DNA of 64,000 nt from Chitinophaga pinensis (GTDB taxonomy: Bacteria; Bacteroidota; Bacteroidia; Chitinophagales; Chitinophagaceae): contig NZ_VOHS01000018.1 of assembly GCF_007896845.1 (NCBI RefSeq), positions 86,248-150,247 on the forward strand, given 5' to 3'. The notes under the pieces are model-generated. The model was not told where the DNA came from. It saw only the letters and a program-made list of their open reading frames with translations, and did no database searches. Each line of letters begins with the position of its first letter. Within the stretch, counting starts at the first letter, position 1. This document shows, piece after piece, positions 1 through 11,420 of the stretch. The position numbers were made by a program, and so were the translations under genes.

Positions 1-1116
1 TCTGTTTTACCTGACCATGTAGTTTGTCGCTTGCATCAGTGTATTGAATATTCGCCTGTTGTTGTGCTATCTGCGCTCTTTTGATACGCTCATTGTGCCT
101 GCCACCTGCGTAGATCGGCAGTGTGATTTTGGCCCCCACGAAGGAAGTAGAAGGGTAGTAGGCATCATAGTATCTGAAACTACCGGCCTGTGTTTGCAAC
201 AGGTATTGCCCTACACCTGTGATGACAGGTAATTTGGCATTCTTTGCCGTACTGACTTCTTTTCCGCGAATGTCCCGTTGCAGAGAGAGTAATTGTAATT
301 CCGGTCTTTCCTGTAATGATTGCGCAAGTAAAGAAGATTCATCAGGGAGTATATTATTTCCCGGCGCCTCTAAGGTATCTGCAAGACTGATCTGTGCTGC
401 CGGATCATCTCCCATCAGGATATTCAGCTGTTCTTTACTGACGTCGATCGCATAGCTGATCCGCAGCAGATCTGGTTCAAGGTTCTTCCACGAGGTATAT
501 GCCCTGAGGGTGTCTACTAATAATGCCTTACCCTGTATATACAGTGATCTCGCATCTGCCAGTGCGCGTTTGTTTCGTTCTATACTTTCCTGTTGCAATT
601 GTTCCTTCTTTCCAGTACGAGTATGCGCAGATAAACCTGTTTGACCGCAGCTGTGATATCCGCCTCTTTCATGCGGTGTTGCAGCCGGCTTTGTGTTTCT
701 TCCAGTTTATTCTTTTCTATAGTAGATCTGTTCACCGGACTGTAAATAGGTATGCTCACATCGAGTGAGGCATTCGCCTGATCTTTACCACCAAAGCGGC
801 CATAACCGATCTTGTCAGCGGGTGTTGTACCTGCGTCGCCGAATCCAAAGAAAAGAGGTTGCTGAAAGTAGTGATTCACAGCAGACGAGAAACTCACTTC
901 AGGTCTGAGATAAGTTCTGGAAATGATCGTCTGCGATTGCGCACGGTCAATTTCTAGTGCATCGGCCTTCAGACTGTTATTGTTCCTGCGCGCTTTACTG
1001 ATAACGCTGTCCAGACTGATAGCCTGCGCCATCAGGTGGCTACTGCCTGCACCCAGTATATGGAGTGCAAGCAGGCCTGTAAATATATAAGCTTTTAAAT
1101 GATGATACTGTTTCAT
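1..1116 (-). pseudogene. TolC-family outer membrane efflux protein, frameshifted and cut by window edge
   Basis: Outer-membrane channel of a tripartite efflux pump. The N-terminus carries a signal peptide (MKQYHHLKAYIF... ending near SSHLMAQA) and then the TolC-type coiled region. The first 170 residues read cleanly from 1116 down to about 613; there a one-base deletion in a short A run (coding strand GAAAGAAGGAAC) moves the reading into a false stop. Adding one base gives LERKEQLQQ and the second frame stays open to position 1, with typical TolC text (RPELQLLSLQRD, ITLPIYAGG-type end). The true 3' end lies outside the window. It is 20 bp downstream of the RND gene, so it is the last gene of the efflux operon. 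The shift may be a sequencing indel rather than decay. Confidence 0.85.
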
Positions 1117-1136
1117 GATCTGTTTGTTTTAAATCC

Positions 1137-4100
1137 TCATACCGCTGCGATGCTTTCATTTGTTGTCTTCGCATGAGCAGCTGGTTTTTTATGGGCGGAG
1201 AAGTAGGAGTAGACCGCAGGGATGACATAGAGCGTCAATATACCTGCGAATACCAATCCGCCTACTACGACAATGCCCAATGACTTACGACTGCCGGAAG
1301 AAGCGCCCAGTGAGAGTGCAATAGGCAGTGTGCCTAAAATCATAGCTAGGGTGGTCATGAGGATAGGTCTGAACCGGGATACGGCACTGGCACTGGCTGC
1401 CTCCAGTGGAGAGGCGCCTTCCTGTTTGGCATGGTTAGCAAACTCCACGATCAGGATACCATTTTTAGTGATCAGACCAATGAGCATAATGATACCGATC
1501 TGACTGAAGATGTTGACCGTCTGTGCGGTGAACCAGAGGCTCAGCAATGCTCCTGCCAGTGCCATAGGAACAGTCAGCAGGATGATGAAAGGATCCCGCA
1601 GACTCTCAAACTGTGCGGCCAGTACAAGATAGATGAGTACTATAGCAAAGAGGAATGCATACATCAGACTTGAACTGCCTTCTGCGTAGTCGCGGCTTTG
1701 TCCGGCGAGACTGGTACGGAAATCTTTTGGCAATACCTTTTTCGTGATCTGATCCATTTCTTTGAGTGCTTCTCCCAGACTCACACCCGGTGCCGGTGTT
1801 GCAGAAATGGTCGCACTGTATGCCTGATCATACCGATAGATAGCAGATGGGCTGATCGCGTCTTTCAGTTGTACGAGATTGTCTAACGATACCATTTCGC
1901 CCGTTGGTGTTTTGATATTCAGGGAACGTAGATCAGCAGGTGCGGAACGGTCCTTACGATCCAGTTGTCCGATCACTTCATACTGTCTGTCGTTGTAGAT
2001 GAAATAGCCATACCTTCTCCCGCTTAGTGCCAGTTGCAGTGTACGACCTATTTCTTCTGTAGAAATACCGAGTTGCGCTGCTCTGTCACGGTCGATGCTG
2101 ATCCCTACTTCCGGCCGGTTAATCTTAAAATCAGGGTCAGAGAATACCAGTTTTTTGCTTTTATACTTCGGCCATGAGCTTCGGCATGAGGTCTGTCAGT
2201 TCTTTTAATCCGGGTGCCTGTACCACGTATTGTACTGGTTGTGTATTGTCGCCTGTACTGATGGTAGGGAACTGGATCGGTATGAACAACACTTACGGAA
2301 TCTGCCGGAGGCAGCTACCAGTTTATCATAGACCTGTGCCTGTGTCAGTTTACTCTTTCTGTGTGCTGGTTTCTCAAGGAATATCCAATGGAAGCCACTG
2401 TTAACCGGTTGTTCCAGATCGCCAAGTGCACCGGCGGTAACGGCATAGGTAATATCATCCTTATGATCAGGAATAGAATCTTTGATATACTGACCTATTT
2501 CTTTCATGGTTGCCTCCATACTTTCGAAAGAAGTACCTTCCGGCGCAATGACCGCGATACCTATACTGGAACGGTCTTCCAGTGGCGCCAGCTCAGATGG
2601 TAGTTTGGGCAGTAACCAGAACGTAAGTCCGAATGATGCTGCCAGCAATATAAATGCGACCCAACGTACCCGCAGGAAAGCTTTTAATGACCTTTCGTAG
2701 GCATTGTTGAAGGCGATAAAATAAGGTTCTGTTTTACGGTATAACCAGTTATGCCCCGTATGCGCTTTCAACAGATAGGCGCTCATCATCGGAGATAATG
2801 TCAACGCTACAAATGCGGAGACCATTACTGAGCCGGATACCACTACGGCGAATTCACGGAACAGTTGTCCGGTTACCCCACCGAGAAAAAGAATAGGCAG
2901 GAACACAGTGGCCAATGTGATAGTGGTAGATATCACGGCAAAGAAGATCTCATCAGAGCCTTTGATCGCCGCTTCTTTTGGCGTCATGCCCGCTTCCACT
3001 TTACTGTAGATATTTTCCAGTACCACGATGGCATCATCTACTACCAGACCGATCGCCAGTACAAGGCCGAGAAGTGTCAGCACATTGATGGAGTAGTTGG
3101 CCACATACATGATGAAGAATGCAGAGATAATAGATACCGGAATGGCCACCAACGGAATAATGGTACTACGCCAGTCACGGAGAAAGATGAAGATGATCAG
3201 GGACACCAGCATAAAAGCCAGAAAAAGTGATTCCTCCACTTCTGCCAGAGAGTTGCGTACCGGTTCGGTAAAGTCTTTACCAAGTGTGATTTCGTAGTCT
3301 TTTGGCGCTGTCTTTTAATCTCTTCGAAACGTTTGTTGAACTCATCCACGATAGCCAGCGAGTTAGCACCCCGTTGCGGACTCACATTCGTTCCCACGCA
3401 AATTGGCAGTAGGACCTCTGAAGGTAATCATAGAAGTACGCTCGTTTTTGGATGACATGACTGCTGTTCCTATATCTTTGAAACGGATCATTGCACCGTT
3501 TTTCTGACTGATGATCATGTTATTGAAATCATCTTCTGTGACGAGTCTGCCTTTTGTACGCAGAGAGACTTCTGCATTTTGTCCTTCGATCCTGCCGCTG
3601 GGCAGTTCTACATTCTCACGCTGTAAGGCTTGTTGTATATCAGATGGTGTCAGACCATAAGCGCTCATTTTAACCGGATCCATGCGCAGCCGCATAGATC
3701 TTTTACGACCTACGTAGACATTGACTAATCTTACCCCGGGAATAGATTGCAGCCTTTCTTTGATATTGGTGTTGACGAAGTCAGTGATGTCTTCGAGGCT
3801 TTTTGTTTTACTTTGTACGATCAGGAATACAAGTGCTTCCGAAGGACCTGATTTCTCCACAACAGGCGGTTCTATGTCGGTCGGTAGCTGCATTCTCGAC
3901 TTGGATACCTTATCGCGTACATCGCTGGCAGCGGCTTCCAGATCTGTATTCAGGTTGAATTCGACAGAAATGACACTGACCTGTTCACGGGAAACGGATT
4001 TGATGGTGCGGATACCATTTGCTTCTGCAATGGCTTCTTCCAGAGGTTTGGTAACCTGTGACGCGATCACATCGGCGCTGGCGCCGGGGTAGACTGTTGT

Positions 4101-4244
4101 GATGGTGACTACCGGTGAATCTACTACCGGATATTCTCTGGTACCCAGAAAGAAATATCCGACGATACCCAGCAGCAGAATCAATACTGACATGACGGCG
4201 GCGAGTACCGGACGGGTGATACTTATTTTAGATAAAGATGCCAT
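1137..4244 (-). pseudogene. RND family efflux permease (HAE1/AcrB-like), several frameshifts
   Basis: Inner-membrane proton-driven multidrug pump subunit. The start (MASLSKISITRPVLAAVMSV) is typical of the family, followed by the periplasmic porter region (VVTITTVYPGASADVI, TKPLEEAI), the central membrane block (GLVLAIGLVVDDAIVVLENI, with the conserved paired Asp of the proton relay) and the C-terminal membrane block (GIIMLIGLITKNGILIVEFA). Summed length is about 1,035 residues, normal for the family. Reading requires changes of frame near 3400, 3315, 2291 and 2165. The shift near 2291 is repaired by one extra G (AAGTG to AAGGTG), the others also by single bases. All conserved regions survive, so single-base assembly errors are at least as likely as a dead gene. 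Confidence 0.85.
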
Positions 4245-4253
4245 GATGGAGAA

Positions 4254-5313
4254 TTATTTGATGGAAGTAAATTGAACAGCAGCACCTACTGACAGGCGAA
4301 GCATATTACTGATGACAACCGTATCGCCGGTATTGAGTCCTTCTGTGATATGTACGGTATTGGCATTACGTTCGCCCGTTTTGACAGTTTTGATATCCGC
4401 CAGCCCATTTTTTATCACGAAGACATTGTAGCCGGCTGCTGAAGGCATTAATGCCTGATTAGGTACCATAACAGCGTCTTTGACATTATGCAGACTAACA
4501 GCCCTCTGGCGCTCTGACCGGCAGCAGGTCGCCGTCCGTATTGCCGGTGATAGCTCTTAGCATCAGGGTGCGGGTATCATTGTTCAGCTTTGCTTCCTGT
4601 GCGATGATGTTACCGTTGTATTCTTTGCTGTTAGATTCCACCTTGAAGTGAATAGGATCGCCGGTTTTGAAATTGGCGGCATATTTTTCAGGGATGTAGA
4701 AGTCTACTTTTATCCTGCTGTTGTCTTCCAGTGTGGTGAGTGTTTGTCCGGGTGTGACGAGAGCGCCGGGATGTATATTCACCAACCCTATTTTACCGGC
4801 AAATGGAGCCGTTATACGTGTCTTTTCGATATTTACCCTGATCTGTCTGATCTGTGCCTGTAATACGCGCAGAGTGGTCAATGCCTGATCATAGTCCTGT
4901 TGTATAGCGGCCTGATTCGCGATCAGATCTGCCAGTCTGCGTTCGTTAATGATAGCGAGTTTTTCCTGTTGCAAATATTGATCAAGTTGTGCCTGTAAGT
5001 CAGCATCATCAAGTTTAAACAGGAGTGTACCGGCGGCTACCTGTTTACCTTCTGCGGCATACACTGTGCTTACTTTTTTACTCAGTTCACTCATGATATT
5101 GACTTCCTGCACAGCAGCAAGTGTACCTGAGATCTCCATATTTTCGGAGAGCTCTTCCGGTTTGAGTATAATCGCATCAACGGGAATACCGGGAGTGGCT
5201 GTTGTTGTATGATCCTGCTTTTTGTCAGAAGCAGCTGTTGTACAGGCAGACAGCGTTATTACGATGCCTGCGAATAATAGTTGTGTTTGTTGTCTGATAA
5301 GATCGTTGCTCAT
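4254..5313 (-). pseudogene. HlyD/AcrA-type membrane fusion protein (lipoprotein), frameshifted
   Basis: Periplasmic adaptor linking the RND pump to the TolC channel. A lipoprotein signal ends at Cys24 (TLSAC). A barrel-sandwich half (AAVQEVNIMSELSKKVSTVY), an alpha-helical hairpin (about 95-160), the second lipoyl half (ITAPFAGKIGLVNIHPG) and a beta-barrel domain follow. The frame is lost at about 4495-4525, where the text LLPVRAPEGC ends; the C-terminal part resumes as VSLHNVKDAVMVPNQALMPSA and runs to 4254. Two small indels are needed to join them. It lies 9 bp upstream of the RND gene and 100 bp downstream of the AraC gene, all on one strand, so it is the first structural gene of the pump operon. 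Confidence 0.85.
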
Positions 5314-5412
5314 CGTATTGTATTTTATGTTTTATGGTGATGTACGGGCATGACAAAGTCACTCCGGCATATGGATGCCGGTCATTCCTTTGCTATTTGT
5401 TGTTATGGCTGC

Positions 5413-6311
5413 TTAGCTACGGTAAGACTTTGGTGTTACCTGTACATTCTTTTAAAGAAATTGATGAAGTGTGGTAGTTCTTCAAAACCAAGACTCCACG
5501 AGATCTCGGAGATATTCCAGTCTGTATACTTCAGTAAGGAGCGGGCTTCCTGTAGTATACGTTGTGATATCAGCTGTGAGGTGGTTTTGCCGGTCGTCTC
5601 CTTCAATGCTCTGTTCAGTGAATTGACATGCACGGAGAGTTGTCCGGCGAAATCAGTTGGAGAACGGAATTTCACTCTTTGCATCGGTGAGGAGATCGGG
5701 AACTGTCTTTCAAGCAGTTCCATAAAAAGAGACGAGATGCGTGCGAATGCATTACTGCTGGTAAATAAGGTAGTAGCCGGTTCCATTTTCATGGCCTCGT
5801 GTATGAGTTCGAATACGAGGTTTCTGATGACGTCATATTTATACGTATACTCAGAACCAATCTCGTCAAACATACGGTTGAACAGTTCCGTGATACGTTG
5901 TTTTTGTGTGTCAGAGAGAAAGTAAATCGGATGGCCGCCGGGTTGGAATACCGGATATTCGTTGAACTTTGCAGCTCCGAACTGATGAAAGAAAGACTCC
6001 GTGAATATACACACATAGCCGGATAGCGCATCATCCAACGGTTCCCAGTGATAGGGAATGTTGGGATTGCCAAAGATCAGTGCGTTGTCTTCTATCTGGA
6101 TGGTCTTGTCTGCATATTCATATTTATGCCGTCCGTTAATCAGGCTTACCTTGAAGTATTCCTTTCTGACGTAGGATCCGCATTTGGTACTATTGTGTAC
6201 AAAATCACTCAGCCGGAATACATTGAAATGACCCAGTTCGTTCTTCAGATTTTCCGGCATCCAGTTAAGTTTGGCGCGGTAGAAATCCTCAACGGTATAT
6301 ATTTGGTCCAT
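5413..6311 (-). CDS. AraC-family transcriptional regulator, last residues out of frame
   Basis: DNA-binding regulator with an N-terminal cupin-like sensing domain (about 40-140; GRHKYEYADKTIQIEDNALIFGNP) and a C-terminal double helix-turn-helix (about 195-298; FAGQLSVHVNSLNRALKETTGKT and ISEISWSLGFEELPHF). An open frame continues upstream to 6410, but ATG 6309-6311 (MDQIYTVEDF) is a better start because a TAnnTTTG promoter element sits 27 bp before it. The open frame stops at 5436 right after FFKRMYR; one frame away the sequence reads VTPKSYRS and stop at 5413, the normal end of AraC proteins. A single indel near 5438 is therefore likely. Position directly before the efflux genes suggests it controls them. 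Confidence 0.85.
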
Positions 6312-6337
6312 GATGTAGAAATTGAATGATGATGGTG

Positions 6338-6345
6338 CAAAATTA
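6338..6345 (-). promoter_or_regulatory. Bacteroidota -7 promoter element for the AraC gene
   Basis: The minus strand reads TAATTTTG, an exact match to the Bacteroidota -7 consensus TAnnTTTG, 27 bp before the chosen AraC start. No TTTG -33 element is seen at the usual 19-21 bp spacing, so this is a partial match. The rest of the 6312-6572 gap holds no gene that I can support. Confidence 0.35.
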
Positions 6346-6572
6346 TATCCTTTGAGAAGGAGGATGGCTACCATATTCAATCCATTTGCTGCAAAAATCA
6401 AACATAGCATGTTTGTGTCTGTTCTCCGTATTATACCGTTATTACACCTGCATTACGACGCTATTCCTTCGTTTATGAACGGACAAATAATGACGTAATA
6501 TCGATGTAGTAAGGGTTTAATGCTGGAAAAAGGTAAAAAGTACAGAACAGACGGGCATTTGCACGGAGAAAA

Positions 6573-9500
6573 TTACCGTCCGACGGAACGCCGGGTAAGC
6601 CATTTCTCAAATACTGCTACCAGATTGCTTTCTACAAAAGGTTTGGTCACAAAATCGTCCATGCCGGCTGCTATACATTTATCACGTTCTCCTTTCACAT
6701 TACCGGCTGTCAGTGCGATAATAGGGATGTGTACATGGGGACTGAGTTCTCTGATCCGGCCGGTAGCTTCATAACCATTCACGATCGGCATCTGGATATC
6801 CATAAAGATCATATCAGGAAGATGCTGTTCGCAGCTTTCCACGGCTTCCCGGCCGTTCTTTACTTCTACAATCTGGGACGCCGGAGCGATTTTACGGATA
6901 ATAGTGCTGGCCAGCAGCATATTGATGGGATTATCTTCAGCAATGAGTATTCTGATATTGCCCTTGATTTTTCTGGATTCTTTATTCACCTGTAGTGTAT
7001 TCTCAGCGTCTTCTTTAATGAACAAATGGGACAGGGCATGAAACATCTCCTGTATCTTGATGGGTTTGAGCAGCCGTTGATTGACATGCAGTTCTTCGCA
7101 AGCTTTGATCAGCTTTTCGTCATCGGCGGAACTATGCAGCAGGATGATAGCAGGGTCTTTATCGAGATCGCTGAAATTTTCTCTGATTTTGCGGATAGTT
7201 TCGATGCCGTCCATGACCGGCATATGGTAATCCATCAGGATGACGTCATAATGCTGACTGGTCATCAGGAATTGCAGGGCCTCAATGCCATTGGCCGCTT
7301 CATCATAACGGATGTTTTTTAGCTGCAACATGGTTTTAAGGATCGTGCGGTTGTTGATATTATCATCCACGATCAGTACATCCCTGACCAGATCCATGTT
7401 ACCCCATTCGATTGGTTCGCCGTCTTCCGTTCTGACATTCAGGTCAAAGAAGAAGGTACTGCCTTTCCCCGTTGCACTTTCCAGCTGTAATTTACTCCCC
7501 ATCAGGGCCAGCAGCTTATTGGAAATGCTTAAACCGAGGCCGGTACCACCGTATCTTTTAGTTGTTGAGATGTCTTCCTGCAGGAAGGCTTCGAAGATCT
7601 TTTCCTGCTTATTTTTACGGATGCCGATACCGGTGTCTCTTACTTCAAAACGGATGGTGGTCATACCTAGAGAGGGGTAGGCGATCGGTTTTATTTCCAG
7701 TTCAATTTCTCCTTTTTCGGTGAATTTAACCGCGTTGCTTAACAGGTTCAGTAAGATCTGTTTTAATCTGACGATATCTGCCCACATAAATCGGGGGAGT
7801 TCAGGGAGACATTTAACAACATTTCCAGCCCTTTCTGCTGGGCCTGAAAACTTAATATGTCGCTGGCCTGACTACTGAATTCATAGATATCGCATTTGCT
7901 GATATCCAGCTCTATTTTACCGGCTTCTATCTTGGAGAAGTCCAGTATGTCATTAATGATACTCAGCAGGGAATTGGCAGATTGATTGACGATGGCCACG
8001 TATTGTTGTTGTGTCTCATTTAATGCGGTTTTGAGTACAAGGTCGGTGAATCCGATTACCCCATTGAGCGGTGTACGTATTTCATGGCTCATATTGGCGA
8101 GGAATTCGGACTTGGCTTTACTGGCGTATTCCGCCTGTATTTTGGCTTCTTTCAGGTCGCGTTCTGCCTTTTTTCTTTCAGTGATATCCACCGCAATACC
8201 CAGATAACCGGTAATGACGGCATTGTCTTTTATGGGTGTTACCACCATTGATATGATGATCTGCGAACCATCTTTACGGATATAGGTCCATTCCCTTCGT
8301 TCGGAGCCTTCCAGTTCGGGGACGTAAGTAAATACCCCGAAACCTTCGATATGCTGTCCGGATATAGCGGATAATTCAATGCCCCGGTTAATGATCTCCT
8401 CTTCGGCATGCAGAATGGTCCAGGATTCCTTTCCGGTGACTTCGCCGGCATGGTAGCCAAGTAAGCGTTCTGCACCTTTGTTAAAGAGGGTGATAATGCC
8501 TTCGTGGTCCGTCGCGATGATGCTGACTTCAGAGGCAGATTCTAATACATCTTCCAGTAGTTGACGGGATTGCTGAATGGCGAGGTCCGCTTTTTTCTTT
8601 TCGTCGATATCCTGAAAGGTACCGTATAGTCTTTTACACACGCCATCTTCAAACTCCGCATGTCCGATGGATCTGATCCATAACTTTCTGCCGCGCCAGG
8701 TGGTAATTTGTAGTTCTATCTGCCATGGTGTACCGCTGATGGTCGCCTGTTGTACAACGGCGTCCAGTTCTGTGCGGTTGCCATCGGTATAAAAAGACAT
8801 GGCATTTTCGGGAGTGAGGAGGAAGTCTGCGGGGACTTCATGTATCTCACAGGTGACGGTTGACCAGTATAAACGCTGGTTGCTGAGATCAAATTCCCAT
8901 CCACCGATCCGGGCCACCTGATTGGTACGTTCCAGCAGTTCTTTGGTACGTTTAAGATCTGTTTCCAGTTCGTGTCTTTCCGTGATATCAGCGGCATTGC
9001 CAATGACATAGGCGCTGCCTTTGCCGTCATTGATCAGTACATTGTTAAACAGCCAGATACGGATGTAACCTTTTTTATGTTGGGTATGCATCAGTCCTGT
9101 CACTTTCCCTTTGAGCCGGATATTGCTGAGATATTGGTCAAGATCAGCATGATATTGCTGCGGGATCAGCTGATAAAGATTCATCTGCAGTAGTTCCTCA
9201 ATGCTGTATCCGACGCTATCGGCACTGGCTTTATTAACGTAAGTGATATTACCCTCCAGATCATGTCTGCACATCATGCCAAGGGAGTTTTCAAAGAAGG
9301 TCCGGGCATTGGTCTCACTTTCAATCAGCGCCTGTTCTTTGCGTGTTTCGCTGGTGATATCCTTACCCATGGCAAAGATATTTCCGGTATGCGGTTCGGG
9401 AGTGGCTACCCATTGTATGAGGCGGTAGTCACCGTCGCTGGTCCTGACGCGATGGGAGAATGAAATGGTTGATTGACCTTCTCCCATTTTAGACAGTTCT

Positions 9501-10183
9501 GCTGCTGTGCTGGCGGTATCATCAGGATGTACAAGGTCCAGTGCTGACATTGTCTGCAGGTCGGCTTCCGGCCAACCGAGCACTGTGGTAAAAGCCTTAT
9601 TAAATTGCCATAACCTGCCGGAGAAATCAGTGATACATACCAGTCCTTCGGAAAGATCGAATAGTCTGGTGAAATAATGCATCTCTTCTTTTCGCCGGTT
9701 GGTTTGGATCGTATCTGAAATCTTTTCTGCAATGATGGATAACGCGGTCTGCTCGTTAGCAGAAAGACTGGCGGGTTCGGTATGCATGACGATGAATGCG
9801 CCCAGCAGAAAACCCTGTTTGTCCTTTAGCGGAAAACCTGCGAACGCGCGTATATGGGGTGCAGCCACTACGGCTTTGTTATCGCGTGTGAGGGGATCAT
9901 TTAAAGTATCTGTTACTTCGGTGAACAAGCCTTTATGCACGATCTGCTGCATAAAGCCCCAGTCAGGCGCTGTTTCCTGTACACCGGGTACAGCGGTAGC
10001 GGATATAATCAGTTGTTGGTCATTTCCGGCAATACAGATTGCGGAAAAGGGAAAATGACAGATAAGGGGCGCCAGTATGCTAAACTGATCGAGGGACGGC
10101 TGCGGTATGAGCTGCAGTAACCCGTACTCCTGAAGCGCTCTTAACCTTTCCATCTCACTTTTGGGGGCAGCATTCTCATTCAT
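6573..10183 (-). pseudogene. GAF/multi-PAS hybrid histidine kinase with two receivers, one frameshift
   Basis: Soluble sensor kinase of about 1,200 residues with no obvious membrane segment. Order: GAF (about 10-165), four PAS/PAC modules (about 170-680), HisKA with the phospho-accepting His in ANMSHEIRTPLNG (about 700), HATPase (NLLSNAVKF, RDTGIGI, GGTGLGLSISN), then two receiver domains (VLIVDDN...LMDYHMPVMDG and ILIAEDN...FMDIQMPIVNG). The frame breaks at about 7788 between HisKA and the ATPase: NSPDL...stop in one frame continues as MWADIVRLKQ in the next, repaired by one T in a TTT run. It is monocistronic here; the target is unknown. No HPt domain is attached, so either receivers act as allosteric switches or phosphate passes to a partner elsewhere. 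Confidence 0.88.
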
Positions 10184-10354
10184 ATGGACATGGAACTATA
10201 GATGCAATATAGTCAGATAATCAATACATACTGATTTTCAATAAAAAAGACAGGGACTGGCAGGAGAAACTTATCTGGTGCGGTCTCACTTATTTATGTT
10301 AATTTCTGCACACCATTGGTGAAAACCTGTAATATCCTATTCAGACCCAACCGG

Positions 10355-10362
10355 TATTTTTG
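10355..10362 (+). promoter_or_regulatory. -7 promoter element of the hydroxyproline operon
   Basis: TATTTTTG matches TAnnTTTG and lies 48 bp before the GTG start at 10411. No TTTG is found at -33 spacing. The surrounding 10184-10410 gap shows no other gene. Confidence 0.35.
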
Positions 10363-10410
10363 AAAAAAGGGTAATCAACCAAATCTTGTTAAACAGAACC
10401 AAAAGGACTC

Positions 10411-11412
10411 GTGAAGAAAACATTTTTTTGTATCGATGCGCATACCTGTGGTAATCCCGTCAGGTTAGTAGCCGGAGGAGGACCTGCGCTCCACGGAAAT
10501 AATATGAGTGAAAAGCGGAATCATTTTCTGAAAGAATATGACTGGATCAGAACGGGCCTGATGTTCGAACCCAGAGGGCATGACATGATGAGCGGCAGCA
10601 TACTGTATCCGCCGCATGATCCGGCGAATGATGTGGGCGTGCTGTTTATCGAGACAAGTGGTTGTCTGCCGATGTGTGGACATGGCACTATCGGTACAAT
10701 TACGATTGCCATTGAAGAGGGCCTGATCCAGCCGAAGACACCCGGACTGGTACGCATGGAAGCACCGGCAGGGCTGGTACTGATTGAGTACAGACAGGAA
10801 GGAAAGAAAGTGAAAAGCGTTAAGCTGACGAATGTGGCTTCTTATCTGGCAGCAACGGACCTTGTGGTAGAATGTCCGGATCTGGGGCCACTGAAAGTAG
10901 ATGTTTCTTATGGAGGTAATTACTATGCGATCGTAGACGTACAGGAGAACTTCCCCGGACTGGAGCATTATACGGCTTCTCAGCTGATCGGATGGGCCAG
11001 AGAGCTGCGGAAGCGCATTAACGAAAAATACACCTTCGTACACCCGGACAATCCTCATATAAATGGCTGTTCACACGTATTATGGACCGGTGCGGTAATG
11101 GACCCTTCGTCTACTGCCCGTAATGCGGTTTTTTATGGTGATAAGGCGATAGACCGTTCTCCCTGTGGTACCGGTACTTCCGCCCGCATGGCGCAATGGT
11201 ATGCAAAGGGAAAACTGAAAAAAGGCGACAAGTTCATTCATGAGAGTATCATTGGTTCCCGCTTTATAGGAACAATAGAAGAAGAGACCACGGTAGCCGG
11301 TGTACCGGCGATAAGACCGGGTATAGAAGGATGGGCCAGAATTTACGGATATAATACCATTACAATAGACCCGGAAGATGATCCGTATGCATATGGATTA
11401 CAGGTGATTTAA
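10411..11412 (+). CDS. 4-hydroxyproline 2-epimerase (proline racemase family)
   Basis: Cofactor-independent epimerase that by family knowledge turns trans-4-hydroxy-L-proline into cis-4-hydroxy-D-proline; a proline racemase cannot be excluded from sequence alone. Both catalytic cysteines are present: Cys89 in MCGHGTIG and Cys252 in DRSPCGTGTSAR. The second Cys argues against the dehydratase subgroup, where it is Thr. Length 333 aa is normal. The start is GTG at 10411, just after AAAGGA, giving KKTFFCIDAHTCGNP, the usual N-terminus. The gene for an FAD amino-acid dehydrogenase follows after 8 bp, the classic partner that oxidises the D-hydroxyproline product. The later pathway steps (deaminase, ketoglutarate semialdehyde dehydrogenase) are not in the window. 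Confidence 0.88.
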   Translation: MKKTFFCIDAHTCGNPVRLVAGGGPALHGNNMSEKRNHFLKEYDWIRTGLMFEPRGHDMMSGSILYPPHDPANDVGVLFIETSGCLPMCGHGTIGTITIAIEEGLIQPKTPGLVRMEAPAGLVLIEYRQEGKKVKSVKLTNVASYLAATDLVVECPDLGPLKVDVSYGGNYYAIVDVQENFPGLEHYTASQLIGWARELRKRINEKYTFVHPDNPHINGCSHVLWTGAVMDPSSTARNAVFYGDKAIDRSPCGTGTSARMAQWYAKGKLKKGDKFIHESIIGSRFIGTIEEETTVAGVPAIRPGIEGWARIYGYNTITIDPEDDPYAYGLQVI

Positions 11413-11420
11413 ACTACACT

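Noticed and set aside
3197..3397. Short separate open frames inside the RND gene as independent genes
   Set aside because: They are segments of one RND permease, aligned end to end in different frames.
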